50,781 bases of DNA from Actinacidiphila rubida (GCF_900110255.1 NZ_FODD01000048.1:1-50781); one strand, 5' to 3'; positions 1-8,058 are shown, counted from the stretch's first letter. Made by a program: numbers and translations. The notes: generated from the sequence alone by a model not told the origin.

Positions 1-232
1 CCTTCCGGCCCGTCCCCGTCTGCGGGAGGACCTTGGCCGTGCCCCATGTCCCCCGCCGCACGGTGGATCAGCGGGAGGGGGTGGGGAGGAAGTGCTCCCC
101 GCAGAGAAATGTGCGCGGCCCCCGGGCAAGCCGATGGACGAACCCGTATGCACATTTCCGAGGAGACGCTTCCGGAGCGCCCCCGACCCCACGGACAAAC
201 GGCACGCACACCAGGGGCGCGAGGAACTGCGC
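1..232 (+). repeat. Left arm of long inverted repeat
   Basis: This stretch matches the reverse complement of 7735-7966 almost base for base. I count about six mismatches in the first 106 positions. After that the only strong divergence is the roughly 11-nt loop of the hairpin at 88-173. The two arms face each other across about 7.5 kb holding the deacetylase, zinc transporter, amine oxidase and HAD genes. No credible gene lies here; the overlapping open frames follow the repeat and are not coding. Confidence 0.85.
88..173 (+). repeat. Conserved stem-loop element, copy A
   Basis: A long imperfect hairpin. The outer arms are GGAAG (88-92) and CTTCC (169-173), the middle arms CTCC and GGAG, and the inner arms GAAATGTGC and GCACATTTC. 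The apical region is GC-rich. Copy B (7794-7879) has identical arms but a different loop. Copy C (7974-8058) has changed arms that still pair. It could act as RNA or as a DNA hairpin (MITE-like); the sequence does not decide. Confidence 0.7.
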
Positions 233-366
233 GACAAGCCACAACGGCGCGGCACACGGCCGACAAGCCCCGGGGGCACCCCGGAAGCCGAAGGGGCGCG
301 GGGAACGGCGCGACCAGCCACGATGGCGCGGCACACGGCCGAACAAGCCCCAGGGGCACCCCGTTG
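214..366 (+). repeat. Tandem pair of ~79-bp intergenic modules
   Basis: Two direct copies (214-292 and 293-366) begin GGGGCGCGRGGAA, continue CGCGACMAGCCACRA and end near GGGGCACCCCG. I recognise the first part as a very common Streptomyces intergenic repeat. The array lies just beyond the stop codon of the deacetylase gene. Confidence 0.7.
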
Positions 367-389
367 CCACCGGCCGGTGGCCGGCACGC

Positions 390-1190
390 CTACTTGTAGA
401 CCTCGCCAGGAACCGGCACTCCCGGTGCCAAAAGCTGCCGCACCGTCACGAACGTGTACCCCCGCGCCTGGAGTGCGGTGATGATCCCGGGGATCGCCGC
501 CACCGTGCCGTTGTATCCGTGGTTCGTGGGATCCACGAGATCGTGCAGCAGGATGATCCCGTCCGGCTTCGTCTGCTTCAGTATCCGCGACGTGATCAAC
601 GCGGAGTCCGTCGTGCGGTAGTCCGCCCCGTTCGCGCTCCATTCGACCTCGGCCATGCCGAGGTCCTTGGCGACCGCGGTGACGGTGCCGCTGGTGCGGC
701 CCTGCGGGGGGCGCAGGAGGGTGGGGCGGGTGCCGGTGACCTTCTCGACGGCGTCGCGGCCCTCGGTGATCTCCTTGCGCACCTCGGCCTTGCTGATCTT
801 GGTGAGTATCTGGTGGGACCAGGTGAGGGTCTCTATCTCGTGGCCGTCCGCGGCCATCTGCCGCACCATCTCGGGGTGGACCATGACGTGGTTCTTGCCG
901 AGGGTGAAGAACGTCGCGTGGACGTGGTGGCTGCGCAGGATCGCCAGGATCTGCGGGGTGCGCACGCTGGGGCCGGCGTCGAAGGTGAGGGCCACGCACT
1001 TGGCCTTGCGGCAGTCGACCGTGCCGTTCGGGCCGGAGGCGAAGTCGGCCTGGCCCGCGGTGGTGGCGTGGTCCCGCGCGGCGGCCGGTGCGGTCGCGTC
1101 GTAGCCGTTGCACCCGGCCAGGCCGAGGACGAGCGCGCCCGTGGTGAGGAGCGCGGCCAGCCCGCGGGCCGGCAGGGTCGAGCTACGCAT
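390..1190 (-). CDS. Polysaccharide deacetylase-family (NodB/CE4) lipoprotein, degenerate metal site
   Basis: A 266-residue protein with a lipoprotein signal (lipobox LAGC, Cys27) and one NodB-homology domain at about 65-255. Motif 1 reads TFDAGP: the catalytic-base Asp71 is kept, but the second Asp, a metal ligand, is Ala72. Motif 2 reads LTWSH instead of HTWSH, so the first metal His is Leu122 while His126 remains. Motif 3 is RPPQG instead of RPPYG. The late LLHD motif is intact. CE4 enzymes use an Asp-His-His metal triad; here two of three ligands are missing, so metal-dependent deacetylation is doubtful. It may bind glycan or use different chemistry. The ATG follows AGGGAG. It lies 91 bp downstream of the zinc-transporter operon on the same strand, behind a GC hairpin, and has a possible -10 (TATAGT) at 1238-1243. 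Confidence 0.85.
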   Translation of the reverse strand: MRSSTLPARGLAALLTTGALVLGLAGCNGYDATAPAAARDHATTAGQADFASGPNGTVDCRKAKCVALTFDAGPSVRTPQILAILRSHHVHATFFTLGKNHVMVHPEMVRQMAADGHEIETLTWSHQILTKISKAEVRKEITEGRDAVEKVTGTRPTLLRPPQGRTSGTVTAVAKDLGMAEVEWSANGADYRTTDSALITSRILKQTKPDGIILLHDLVDPTNHGYNGTVAAIPGIITALQARGYTFVTVRQLLAPGVPVPGEVYK

Positions 1191-1208
1191 GCGGGATCTC
1201 CCTGTGTC

Positions 1209-1231
1209 GCGGCCCGCACGGCGCGGGCCGC
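1209..1231. terminator. GC hairpin between permease and deacetylase genes
   Basis: GCGGCCCGC pairs with GCGGGCCGC (1223-1231) across a 5-nt loop, with no T tract. It could end the transporter transcript or sit in the deacetylase 5' leader. Confidence 0.4.
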
Positions 1232-1281
1232 CCGCGAACTATACACAGGGCGTATACGACGCCCGGCGACCGGCCTCCGGG

Positions 1282-2160
1282 TCAGACGGCGGGGCGCCGG
1301 CGCAGGGTGGGGAGGTACGTCGCGGCGTACACGGCGGTCGCGGCGGCCAGGATGCTGAAGCTCGGCGGCATCCGCGGCACGGCGTAGCTGACGGCCAGAC
1401 CCGTCCACATCTCGGCGACGGCGAGCGCGCCGGACAGGGCCAGGGCCGGCAGCGGGCGGCCGGTGAGCCGGTGCGCGGCTCCGGCGGGCGCGGCGAGCAG
1501 GCCGAGGATCAGCAGCGAGCCCACCGCCTGGGTGGCCTCCGCCGCACACACCCCGGCGAGCGCGAGGAAGCCGAAGCCGAGCAGCCGGACGGGGACGCCG
1601 CGGGCCGCGGCCACCGCCTCGTCGAGGGAGGCGAACAGCAGCGGCCGGGCGACGGCCGCGAGCGTCGCGCAGATGCCGAGGCCCACGAGGGCCGCGGTCA
1701 GGGCCTGGGCCGAGGACAGGCCGAAGATCGACCCGAACAGCACGCTCACGCCGGCGCTGCCGTTCCCCGCGCTGCGCGAGGTGGTGTACAGGGTCAGGAA
1801 GAAGACGCCCAGTCCGAGGATCCAGGAGAAGACGCTGCCGATGGCGACGTCGTCGGCACGCCCGCGGGTGCCCATGCCGCCGAGCAGCAGCGCCACCGCG
1901 ACGGCCGCCGCGTAGAGGCCGATCCGCAGGTCGGCGCCGAAGGCCAGCGCGGCCAGCGCGCCGGTGAACGCGACGTGGCTGAGCGCGTCCCCGACGAAGA
2001 CCTGGGCGCGCAGCACCAGGAAGTACCCGGTCAGCCCGGCCGCGGCGGCGATGGCGGTGCCGGCGAGCAGCGCGTGCTGGAAGAAGGGGTGCCCGAAGGC
2101 GCCGCCCCAGGCGGCCCACGGGGGTGCGGCGGCGGTGACGGCCGCGAGGGCGCCGGTCAT
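1282..2160 (-). CDS. Zinc/manganese-type ABC transporter permease (second permease)
   Basis: A 292-residue integral membrane protein of the ABC-3 (ZnuB/MntB) permease family with eight or nine hydrophobic segments. The family signature region (FSWILGLGVFFL, SVLFGSIFG, and the coupling segment EAVAAARGVPVRLLG) is present. Its ATG lies inside the stop of the upstream permease gene (ATGA overlap), so the two are translationally coupled. With the other permease it probably forms a heterodimeric pore moving divalent metal from the binding lipoprotein into the cytoplasm. The longer upstream open frame is a shadow of the neighbouring gene. Confidence 0.9.
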   Translation of the reverse strand: MTGALAAVTAAAPPWAAWGGAFGHPFFQHALLAGTAIAAAAGLTGYFLVLRAQVFVGDALSHVAFTGALAALAFGADLRIGLYAAAVAVALLLGGMGTRGRADDVAIGSVFSWILGLGVFFLTLYTTSRSAGNGSAGVSVLFGSIFGLSSAQALTAALVGLGICATLAAVARPLLFASLDEAVAAARGVPVRLLGFGFLALAGVCAAEATQAVGSLLILGLLAAPAGAAHRLTGRPLPALALSGALAVAEMWTGLAVSYAVPRMPPSFSILAAATAVYAATYLPTLRRRPAV

Positions 2161-3074
2161 GCCGCACCCGCCGCGGGCAGGAGGGCCCGGCGGGGCAGGC
2201 GGCCGGCCGCGAGCCGGGCGAGGCGGGCCAGCACGTACGCGGCGAAGGCGTACGTCGTGACGAAGAAGCCGAGCGGGTAGTCGGAGTAGTAGGCGGTGGT
2301 GAGGCCGAGCCAGGTCACGGCGACGGCGATCGCCACGGACAGGGCCAGGCTGCGCACGGGGCGCGCGGTGAGCGTCTGCGCGGTGGCCGCGGGCATCACC
2401 AGCAGCGCGAAGACCAGCAGGGTGCCGGTGATCTGGCTGGCCTCGGCGGCGGCCGCGCCGAGCAGGACCAGGAACCCGGTGGACAGCAGCCGCACGGGTA
2501 CGCCGCGGGCGGCGGCGACGTCGGGGTCGACGGAGGCGAACAGCAGCGGCCGCCCGAGCGCGGCCAGCGCCACGAGGACCGCGGCGGCGACCGCGAGCAG
2601 CACCCGCACCTGGCCGGTGGTGATGCCCAGGAAGCTGCCGAACAGCATCGACGTCACCCCGCCGAGCAGGCCCTTGTAGAGGGCGGTGAACAGGAAGCCG
2701 CAGGCCAGCAGGAACGCCTGCACGGTGCCGGTGAGCGCCGCCTCCTGCGCGCCGGCGTCGCGGCCGGTGCGCGGCACGGCCGCGATGACCAGGGCGGCGG
2801 CGACGCAGAACACGAAGTAGCCGCAGGCCGCGGACGCGCCGGCGAGGACGGCGCCGGCCGCGCCGGGGAAGCCCACCACGGCCAGGGTGTGCCCGGCGAA
2901 GCTCTGCCGCCGCAGCACCATGAACCAGCCCATGACCGCGGACGCGACGGCGGTGATGGTGCCGGCCCGGAAGGCGTTCACCATGAACGGGTACGCCCAC
3001 ATCTGCCGCAGGTCGTCGACCGGGTTCCACGACCAGCCGGCGGAGGCGTCGGCCAGTGCCGTGACCGCCGTCAT
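2157..3074 (-). CDS. Zinc/manganese-type ABC transporter permease (first permease)
   Basis: A 305-residue ABC-3 family permease, clearly related to its downstream neighbour: both have the LLFAS-(L/V)D-x2-VAAARGVPVRLL coupling segment. The N-terminus starts with a periplasmic-type stretch (WNPVDDLRQMWAYPFM), common in AztB/MntB-like permeases. The ATG overlaps the ATPase stop (ATGA). Two non-identical permeases in one operon is usual for MntABCD/Azt-type systems and less so for ZnuABC, which normally has one. The candidate Zur boxes upstream favour zinc. Confidence 0.9.
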   Translation of the reverse strand: MTAVTALADASAGWSWNPVDDLRQMWAYPFMVNAFRAGTITAVASAVMGWFMVLRRQSFAGHTLAVVGFPGAAGAVLAGASAACGYFVFCVAAALVIAAVPRTGRDAGAQEAALTGTVQAFLLACGFLFTALYKGLLGGVTSMLFGSFLGITTGQVRVLLAVAAAVLVALAALGRPLLFASVDPDVAAARGVPVRLLSTGFLVLLGAAAAEASQITGTLLVFALLVMPAATAQTLTARPVRSLALSVAIAVAVTWLGLTTAYYSDYPLGFFVTTYAFAAYVLARLARLAAGRLPRRALLPAAGAA

Positions 3075-3970
3075 GGCCGGCCGCCGGCGGTGTGGCGGTC
3101 GGTGTGCCGGGCGGGCGCCTCGGGCTGGCCGACGACGACGAGCCGGCCGTCGGACGTGCGCAGCACCTCGATCGGCGTCCCGTACAGGCGTGACAGCGTC
3201 TCCGCGGTGATGACCCGCTCGGGCGGCCCGGTGACCGCGCCGCCCTCGGCGAGGTACACCACGCGGTCCAGGCGGGACAGGATCGGGTTGACGTCGTGAG
3301 CGACCATCATCACGGTCACGCCCTCCTCGCGGCAGATGCGGCCGACGAGCGCCGCGACGGCGGCCTGGTTGGGCAGGTCGAGGCTGTCCAACGGCTCGTC
3401 GAGCAGCAGCAGTTCGGGGCGGCGCACCAGCGCCTGCGCGATCAGCAGCCGCTGCTGCTCGCCGCCGGAGAGCCGGCCGATCGGCCGGTGCGCGTATCCG
3501 CTCGCGCCGACCAGCTCGACCACCTCGGCGATCCGGCGCCCGGCGTCCCTGCGTCCTGCCGACCAGGGCAGCGGCAGCCCCCAGCGGTCCCCGTCCCAGC
3601 CGAGCCTGACGATGTCCAGGCCGCGCATCCGCAGCGAGGGGTCGAAGCTGCGGCGCTGCGGCAGGTAGCCGACCCGCTGCCCGGCCCTGCCCGGTGCGGT
3701 GCCGAGCACGCGCACCTCGCCCGAGGCGGGCGGCAGCACACCGAGGAGGACCTTGAGGAGGGTGGACTTGCCGACGCCGTTGGGGCCGAGGATGGCGACG
3801 AACTGGCCGGCGCCGACGTCGAGTCCGACGTCGGACCACAGGGTGCGGCCGCCGATCCGCACGGACGCGCCGCGCAGCGAGACGACGGGCGCGGCGGAGC
3901 GGGCGGGGTCCGTTCCGGTGTCCTGGCGGGGGACGGCGCCGGGGGTGCGTGCCGGGGTGGTCACGGTCAC
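3071..3970 (-). CDS. Metal ABC transporter ATP-binding protein
   Basis: A 299-residue cytoplasmic ATPase. It has Walker A GPNGVGKST, Q-loop YLPQR, ABC signature LSGGEQQR, Walker B LLLLDEP and H-loop AHD, the full set for ATP hydrolysis. I chose the GTG at 3968-3970 because it overlaps the TGA of the binding-protein gene (GTGA), matching the four-base overlaps of the rest of the operon. The first ~30 residues before the ATPase fold are Pro/Thr/Ala-rich and probably disordered. It powers the two adjacent permeases. Confidence 0.92.
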   Translation of the reverse strand: MTVTTPARTPGAVPRQDTGTDPARSAAPVVSLRGASVRIGGRTLWSDVGLDVGAGQFVAILGPNGVGKSTLLKVLLGVLPPASGEVRVLGTAPGRAGQRVGYLPQRRSFDPSLRMRGLDIVRLGWDGDRWGLPLPWSAGRRDAGRRIAEVVELVGASGYAHRPIGRLSGGEQQRLLIAQALVRRPELLLLDEPLDSLDLPNQAAVAALVGRICREEGVTVMMVAHDVNPILSRLDRVVYLAEGGAVTGPPERVITAETLSRLYGTPIEVLRTSDGRLVVVGQPEAPARHTDRHTAGGRP

Positions 3971-5016
3971 TTCCCCAGGGCCGTGGCCAGGGCCTGCCGG
4001 ATGCCGTCGAGCTGGCGGACCTGCCAGTCCTGGAACGACGCGCCGGCCGGGGTGAGGGTCTCGGTGACGGTGGCCACCGGGATGCCCGCCGCCCTGGCCT
4101 CCTTGACCTGCTGCTGCACGTCGGGTGTGGCGTTCTGGCTGTTGTACACGTAGACCTTGATCTGCCGGTCCTTGATCTGCCGGTCGATCAGCGCCTTGTC
4201 GTGCGCGGTCGGGTCGGTGCCCTCGCTGATGGCGCCGAGGAAGCTCGCGGGCGTCAGCATCTTCAGGCCCAGCCCCTCGGCGAGCGGGCTGACGATGGAC
4301 TCGGAGGCGCCGATCGGGGTGCCCGCGTAGGCGGCCCTGATCCCGGCGACGGCCTGGGTGTAGGGCGCCAGGGTGCGGGTCTCGAAGGTGTTCTTCAGCC
4401 GGTCGAAGTCGGCGGCGTCGGCCGGGTCGATCGTCTTGTAGTCCGCGGTGATCCGCTCGACGACGGTGTGGACGTCGGCGGGCGAGTACCAGCGGTGCGG
4501 GTTGCCGCCGGGCCTGACGCCGACCAGGTCGCCGACGTCCAGGTCGGTGCGGTCCGGGGAGGGCGTGGCGGCCAGCAGCTTTCCGGCCCAGCTGTCGTAG
4601 CCGATGCCGTTGACGATCGTGAGCCGCGCGGACGCCACGGTCCTGGCGTCCTTCGCGGTGGGCTCGTAGTCGTGCGGGTCGGCGTCGGGGTTGTCGATGA
4701 CGCTGGTGACGTGGACGTGGCCGCCGCCGAGCTGGGCGGCCAGGCTCCCCCAGAAGTTCTCCGCGGCCACCACCTGGATCGTCCGCCCGCCGCCCTTTCC
4801 GTCGCCCGCGGAACCCGGGGTGCCGCCGCCCGTCGCGGACGAGGAGCCGGTGGATCCAGTGGATCCGGTGGACCCGGTGGACGCCGTGGAGCAGGCCGTG
4901 GCGGCGAGCGCGGCCAGCACCGCGACTCCGCCGAGGGCCAGCCGGGTCGGCGTGACCCGCGCGAACGGCGCGCGGCGGGCGGGACGCGGTTGACGTCGGT
5001 GTGCTGCTGCCTTCAT
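3967..5016 (-). CDS. Metal-binding ABC transporter lipoprotein (ZnuA/MntA-like)
   Basis: A 349-residue cluster A-1 solute-binding protein with a lipobox ending at Cys42 and a low-complexity (S/T)GSTG linker. Likely metal ligands are His115 (in DADPHDYEP), His174 (in GNPHRWYS) and Glu239 (in ASES). Classical ZnuA proteins use His at the third position, while PsaA/MntA-type proteins use Glu, so metal specificity cannot be read from the ligands alone. It lacks the His-rich loop typical of many ZnuA proteins. The ATG is preceded by GAGGAGAG. It heads a four-gene operon with 4-bp overlaps throughout, and two candidate Zur boxes lie 60-120 bp upstream. Confidence 0.88.
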   Translation of the reverse strand: MKAAAHRRQPRPARRAPFARVTPTRLALGGVAVLAALAATACSTASTGSTGSTGSTGSSSATGGGTPGSAGDGKGGGRTIQVVAAENFWGSLAAQLGGGHVHVTSVIDNPDADPHDYEPTAKDARTVASARLTIVNGIGYDSWAGKLLAATPSPDRTDLDVGDLVGVRPGGNPHRWYSPADVHTVVERITADYKTIDPADAADFDRLKNTFETRTLAPYTQAVAGIRAAYAGTPIGASESIVSPLAEGLGLKMLTPASFLGAISEGTDPTAHDKALIDRQIKDRQIKVYVYNSQNATPDVQQQVKEARAAGIPVATVTETLTPAGASFQDWQVRQLDGIRQALATALGK

Positions 5017-5077
5017 GACGCGGTGCTCTCCTCGCTGGCGCGGGGCCCGGCTGCGGCCCTCTGCGTCCCACCGTAGA

Positions 5078-5131
5078 TGAAAACGACTTTCACAACCATG
5101 GTCGTCGGGGAAGTCATGAAAATCATTGCCA
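5078..5131 (-). promoter_or_regulatory. Two candidate Zur boxes
   Basis: Two sites resemble the actinobacterial Zur 7-1-7 box (about TGAAAATNATTTTCA): TGAAAACGACTTTCA at 5078-5092 and TGAAAATCATTGCCA at 5117-5131. The second contains the perfect inverted repeat ATGA-AAA-TCAT. They lie in an AT-rich patch between the transporter operon and the divergent amine oxidase gene. Inference: zinc-replete repression of the transporter. Confidence 0.6.
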
Positions 5132-5253
5132 TCTTGTGACCCCGGGGTCCCCCTCGGTGATCGCTCGCTTACGTGTACGACACACGTGACCGCACGGCGC
5201 GTAACGCGGCGCTGCCACAGTCCCCTGGCCAGCAGCGAAAGGGGACATGACCG

Positions 5254-6840
5254 ATGACCCAGTTCAATCGCCGCGACTTCCTGCGCGCCGTCGGCGCCAC
5301 GGGCGGAGCCGGCGCGATGCTCGCCACCATGGGGGCGCTCGGCCTCACACCGACGGCGCAGGCGGCCACCCGCGGCGCGCCGTACCGCGCGCCGCGGCCC
5401 GGCGACTTCACCCTGACCGGGCGCGCCGCCGCGAAGGTCGTGGTGCTCGGCGGCGGCATCGCCGGACTGACCACGGCCTACGAACTCGGCAAGGCCGGCT
5501 ACGACTGCACCGTCCTGGAGGCCCGCGACCGGGCCGGCGGCCGCAACTTCACCGTCCGCGGCGGCGACACCACCACCGACCTGTACGGCAACCGGCAGAC
5601 CGCCCGCTTCTCCGACGGCCAGTACATGAACGCCGGGCCGGCCCGCATCGCCCAGTGGATGGTCACCCTCGACTACTGCCGTGAACTGGGCGTGCCCATC
5701 GAGGTGTTCACCAACGTCAACGCCGACGCGTACCTCTACAACGAGTCGGCCGGGATGACCGCGCCGGTGCGCTACCGCGCCGCCAAGGCCGACGTGTTCG
5801 GCTACGTCACCGAACTGCTCGCCAAGGCCGGCGACCAGGGCGCACTCGACGCCGCGCTGACCGCGGACGACCGCGAGCGCCTGATGGAGTTCCTCAAGGA
5901 CTACGGCGACCTCGGCGACAGCTTCGACTACACCGGCAGCACCCGGCGCGGCTACTCGGTCTGGCCGGCCGCGGCCGGCGTCCCCGGAGTGGTGGACACC
6001 GCCGTGCCCACCGCCTCGGAGGTCTTCGCGTCCGGCGTCGGCCGCTACTTCGCCTTCGAGTTCGAGTTCGACCAGGCGATGCTGATGTTCCAGCCGGTCG
6101 GCGGCATGGACCGGATACCCCACGCCCTGTCCCAGGCGATCGGGTCACGCCGGATCCGCACCGGCTGCGCGGTCACCGAGGTCACCGACCGGGCGGACGG
6201 CGTCACCGTCACCTACACCCAGGGCGGCCGCACCCGGACCGTCGACGCCGACTACTGCGTGGCCGCGATGCCGCCGAACATCCTCGCCAAGGTGCCGCAC
6301 AACCTGGGGTCCGGCGTGCAGTCCGCGCTGGAGGCCATCACCCCGTCCTCGGCCGGCAAGATCGGCCTGGAGTACCGCTCGCGCTGGTGGGAGACGGACC
6401 ACCGCATCTACGGCGGCATCACCGAGACCGACCTGGACGTCACCCACATCTGGCACCCGTCGTACGGCTTCCACGGCCCGCGCGGCGTGCTCATCGGCTA
6501 CTACAACACCGGCTCCAAGGCCGACTCCTACGCCGCGCTCAGCCCGCAGGCGCGCGAGGCGCGGGCGGTGGCGGCCGGCGTGAAGATCTACGGCGAGAAG
6601 TACCGCAGCGAGCTCGTGTCCTCCTTCTCCCACCACTGGCGGCAGTTCCCCTACCAGGAGGCCTCCTGGCACAGCACGCCCGGCGGCCCCGACGCCCCGC
6701 GCTACAAGCCGCTCACCCAGCCCACCGGCCGGGTCTACTTCGCCGGCGACTGGCTCAGCTACATGGACGCCTGGCAGCACGGCGCGTTCACCTCGGCGCG
6801 CACCGCGGTGACGGCGCTGCACCAGCGCGTGCTGGCCTGA
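5254..6840 (+). CDS. Tat-exported flavin amine oxidase (L-amino-acid/monoamine oxidase type)
   Basis: A 528-residue protein. A twin-arginine signal (NRRDFLRAVG, then a hydrophobic stretch to about residue 40) predicts export folded with FAD. The dinucleotide-binding motif VVVLGGGIAGL-x2-AYEL at about 63-80 is followed by the GG-R-N(F) doublet typical of the family. The C-terminal FAD contact YFAGDWLSYMDAW-(Q)HGAF, just before the end, is intact. The family oxidatively deaminates amines or L-amino acids, giving H2O2 and ammonia; substrate is not readable. The ATG follows AAAGGGGA. It is divergent from the metal transporter, sharing a 237-bp region, and ends at a strong hairpin facing the HAD gene. 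Confidence 0.88.
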   Translation: MTQFNRRDFLRAVGATGGAGAMLATMGALGLTPTAQAATRGAPYRAPRPGDFTLTGRAAAKVVVLGGGIAGLTTAYELGKAGYDCTVLEARDRAGGRNFTVRGGDTTTDLYGNRQTARFSDGQYMNAGPARIAQWMVTLDYCRELGVPIEVFTNVNADAYLYNESAGMTAPVRYRAAKADVFGYVTELLAKAGDQGALDAALTADDRERLMEFLKDYGDLGDSFDYTGSTRRGYSVWPAAAGVPGVVDTAVPTASEVFASGVGRYFAFEFEFDQAMLMFQPVGGMDRIPHALSQAIGSRRIRTGCAVTEVTDRADGVTVTYTQGGRTRTVDADYCVAAMPPNILAKVPHNLGSGVQSALEAITPSSAGKIGLEYRSRWWETDHRIYGGITETDLDVTHIWHPSYGFHGPRGVLIGYYNTGSKADSYAALSPQAREARAVAAGVKIYGEKYRSELVSSFSHHWRQFPYQEASWHSTPGGPDAPRYKPLTQPTGRVYFAGDWLSYMDAWQHGAFTSARTAVTALHQRVLA

Positions 6841-6847
6841 CCGCCAC

Positions 6848-6892
6848 GGCGCGGGCCGGGGGGCGTGCCGTCCGCGGCCCCCGGCCCGCGCC
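6848..6892. terminator. Bidirectional hairpin between convergent genes
   Basis: GGCGCGGGCCGGGGG pairs with CCCCCGGCCCGCGCC across a GC-rich loop. It fills the 57-bp gap between the amine oxidase and HAD stop codons. Confidence 0.75.
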
Positions 6893-6897
6893 GGCGG

Positions 6898-7527
6898 TCA
6901 CGGCACCGCCCCCGGCGTCGAACCCTCGGCGTCGCCCCCGCACCGGCTGCGGTCACCGAACTCCCCGCCACCCGTGCGGCCGCCGGCCGTGCCGTAGCCG
7001 GTGCCGCCGCGGCGCAGCCACGCCTCGAGCACCGCGAAGTCCCGGTCGGTGAGGCCGTGGCGCGGATCGACGCGGTGCAGCAGCGCCCGCGCGGGGTGCC
7101 GGGCCGCGACCCACGCCCGGTCGGTGGCGGTGATCTCGTCGTCGACCCAGACGAACGGCCGGCCGGCCGACCAGCCGAGCAGCGTACGGGTCTTCCAGTG
7201 CAGGCCGAGCGGGATCTGCTCGTCCGACAGGTCGGGCCAGCACACCACCGGCAGCTCGGGCAGCCCCAGCAGCGGCGTGATCAGCAGGTTGGCGTCGTAC
7301 TCCCAGGTCGTGGCCCACACCAGTTCGCAGGGCAGCGCGAGCAGCCGCGGCCCGAGTGCCGGGTCGATCCTGGCCAGCAGCGGGTGCACGGCCTCCAGCT
7401 CCGGCGCGGCGGGGCTCTCGTACGTCGGGTAGCGGCCGCCGGGCAGCTCCCCGGCCGCCGCGCCGAACGGGATGAGCGGACCGTCGACGTCGAGGAACAG
7501 CAGCGGCGGACGCGCGGGAACGGTCAT
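6898..7527 (-). CDS. HAD-like hydrolase (HAD_SAK-type)
   Basis: A 209-residue cytoplasmic protein starting with a HAD motif I variant, LLFLDVDGPL, followed by WATTWEYDAN and a later acidic FVWVDDE motif. This layout matches the small HAD family annotated as HAD domain in Swiss Army Knife RNA repair proteins, whose biochemical role here is unknown. The C-terminal ~30 residues are Gly/Arg-rich and variable. The ATG at 7525-7527 has only a weak GCAGAG ahead of it. The open frame continues upstream into the repeat region, but that part is not coding-like. It may be a phosphatase or nucleotidase. Confidence 0.75.
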   Translation of the reverse strand: MTVPARPPLLFLDVDGPLIPFGAAAGELPGGRYPTYESPAAPELEAVHPLLARIDPALGPRLLALPCELVWATTWEYDANLLITPLLGLPELPVVCWPDLSDEQIPLGLHWKTRTLLGWSAGRPFVWVDDEITATDRAWVAARHPARALLHRVDPRHGLTDRDFAVLEAWLRRGGTGYGTAGGRTGGGEFGDRSRCGGDAEGSTPGAVP

Positions 7528-7539
7528 CTCTGCACCGTA

Positions 7540-7760
7540 ACTCCCTCGGGTTCGGCATCCGGGGTGCACCGCGCTGCGCGCTGCCGTCCGCGGGTCTCGT
7601 CGTGGCTTGTCGCGTGCCCCCGGGCCGGCCGGTGGGTGTTCTCGGCCTACGGGGTGCCCCCGGGGCTTGCTGGGTCGGCATCCGTCCTGCCCCTTGCGGT
7701 GCGTCGCCGTCCACCGGCCGGTGGGTGGTTGCTCGCGCAGTTCCTCGCGCCCCTGGTGTG
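7540..7760 (-). repeat. Intergenic repeat modules, reverse orientation
   Basis: Read on the minus strand this holds the same GGGGCGCGAGGAACTGCGCG module as 214-366, GGGGGCACCCCG motifs, and several CCACCGGCCGGTGG-type palindromes. It is upstream of the HAD gene start. No gene is supported. Confidence 0.65.
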
Positions 7761-7966
7761 CGTGCCCTTTGTCCGTGGGGTCGGGGGCGCTCCGGAAGCG
7801 TCTCCTCGGAAATGTGCATACGGGTTCGTACGCATCCGCACCCGGGGGCCGCGCACATTTCTCTGCGGGGAGCACTTCCTCCCCACCCCCTCCCGCTTAC
7901 CCACCGTGCGGCGGGGGACATGGGACACAGCCAAAGCCCTCCCGCAGACGGGGACGGGCCGGAAGG
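7735..7966 (-). repeat. Right arm of long inverted repeat
   Basis: The reverse complement of 1-232 with about 95 percent identity. It runs straight into hairpin copy C in the opposite orientation, so copies B and C together make a larger divergent pair. Confidence 0.85.
7794..7879 (-). repeat. Conserved stem-loop element, copy B
   Basis: The same 86-bp length and identical stem sequence as copy A, read on the other strand. The loop (around 7821-7843) differs, so the stem appears constrained and the loop free. Confidence 0.7.
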
Positions 7967-7973
7967 GGACGAT

Positions 7974-8058
7974 CCGGGTGTGTCCCCGCAGAACTGTGCA
8001 TCCGCCCGGGTAGGGCACGGAAGAACGGTGCACGCACAGTTCGAGGAGACACTCCCGG
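7974..8058 (+). repeat. Conserved stem-loop element, copy C (diverged)
   Basis: The arms are CCGGGTGTGTCCCCGC and GGAGACACTCCCGG, with inner arms GAACTGTGC and GCACAGTTC. Compared with copies A and B, an inner A-T pair has become C-G, and the outer arms changed on both strands while remaining mostly complementary. Confidence 0.65.

Noticed and set aside
33..1358. 441-codon plus-strand frame across the left repeat and the deacetylase gene
   Set aside because: It starts in repeats and runs antisense to a clear NodB-type gene. Arg-rich, no domain.
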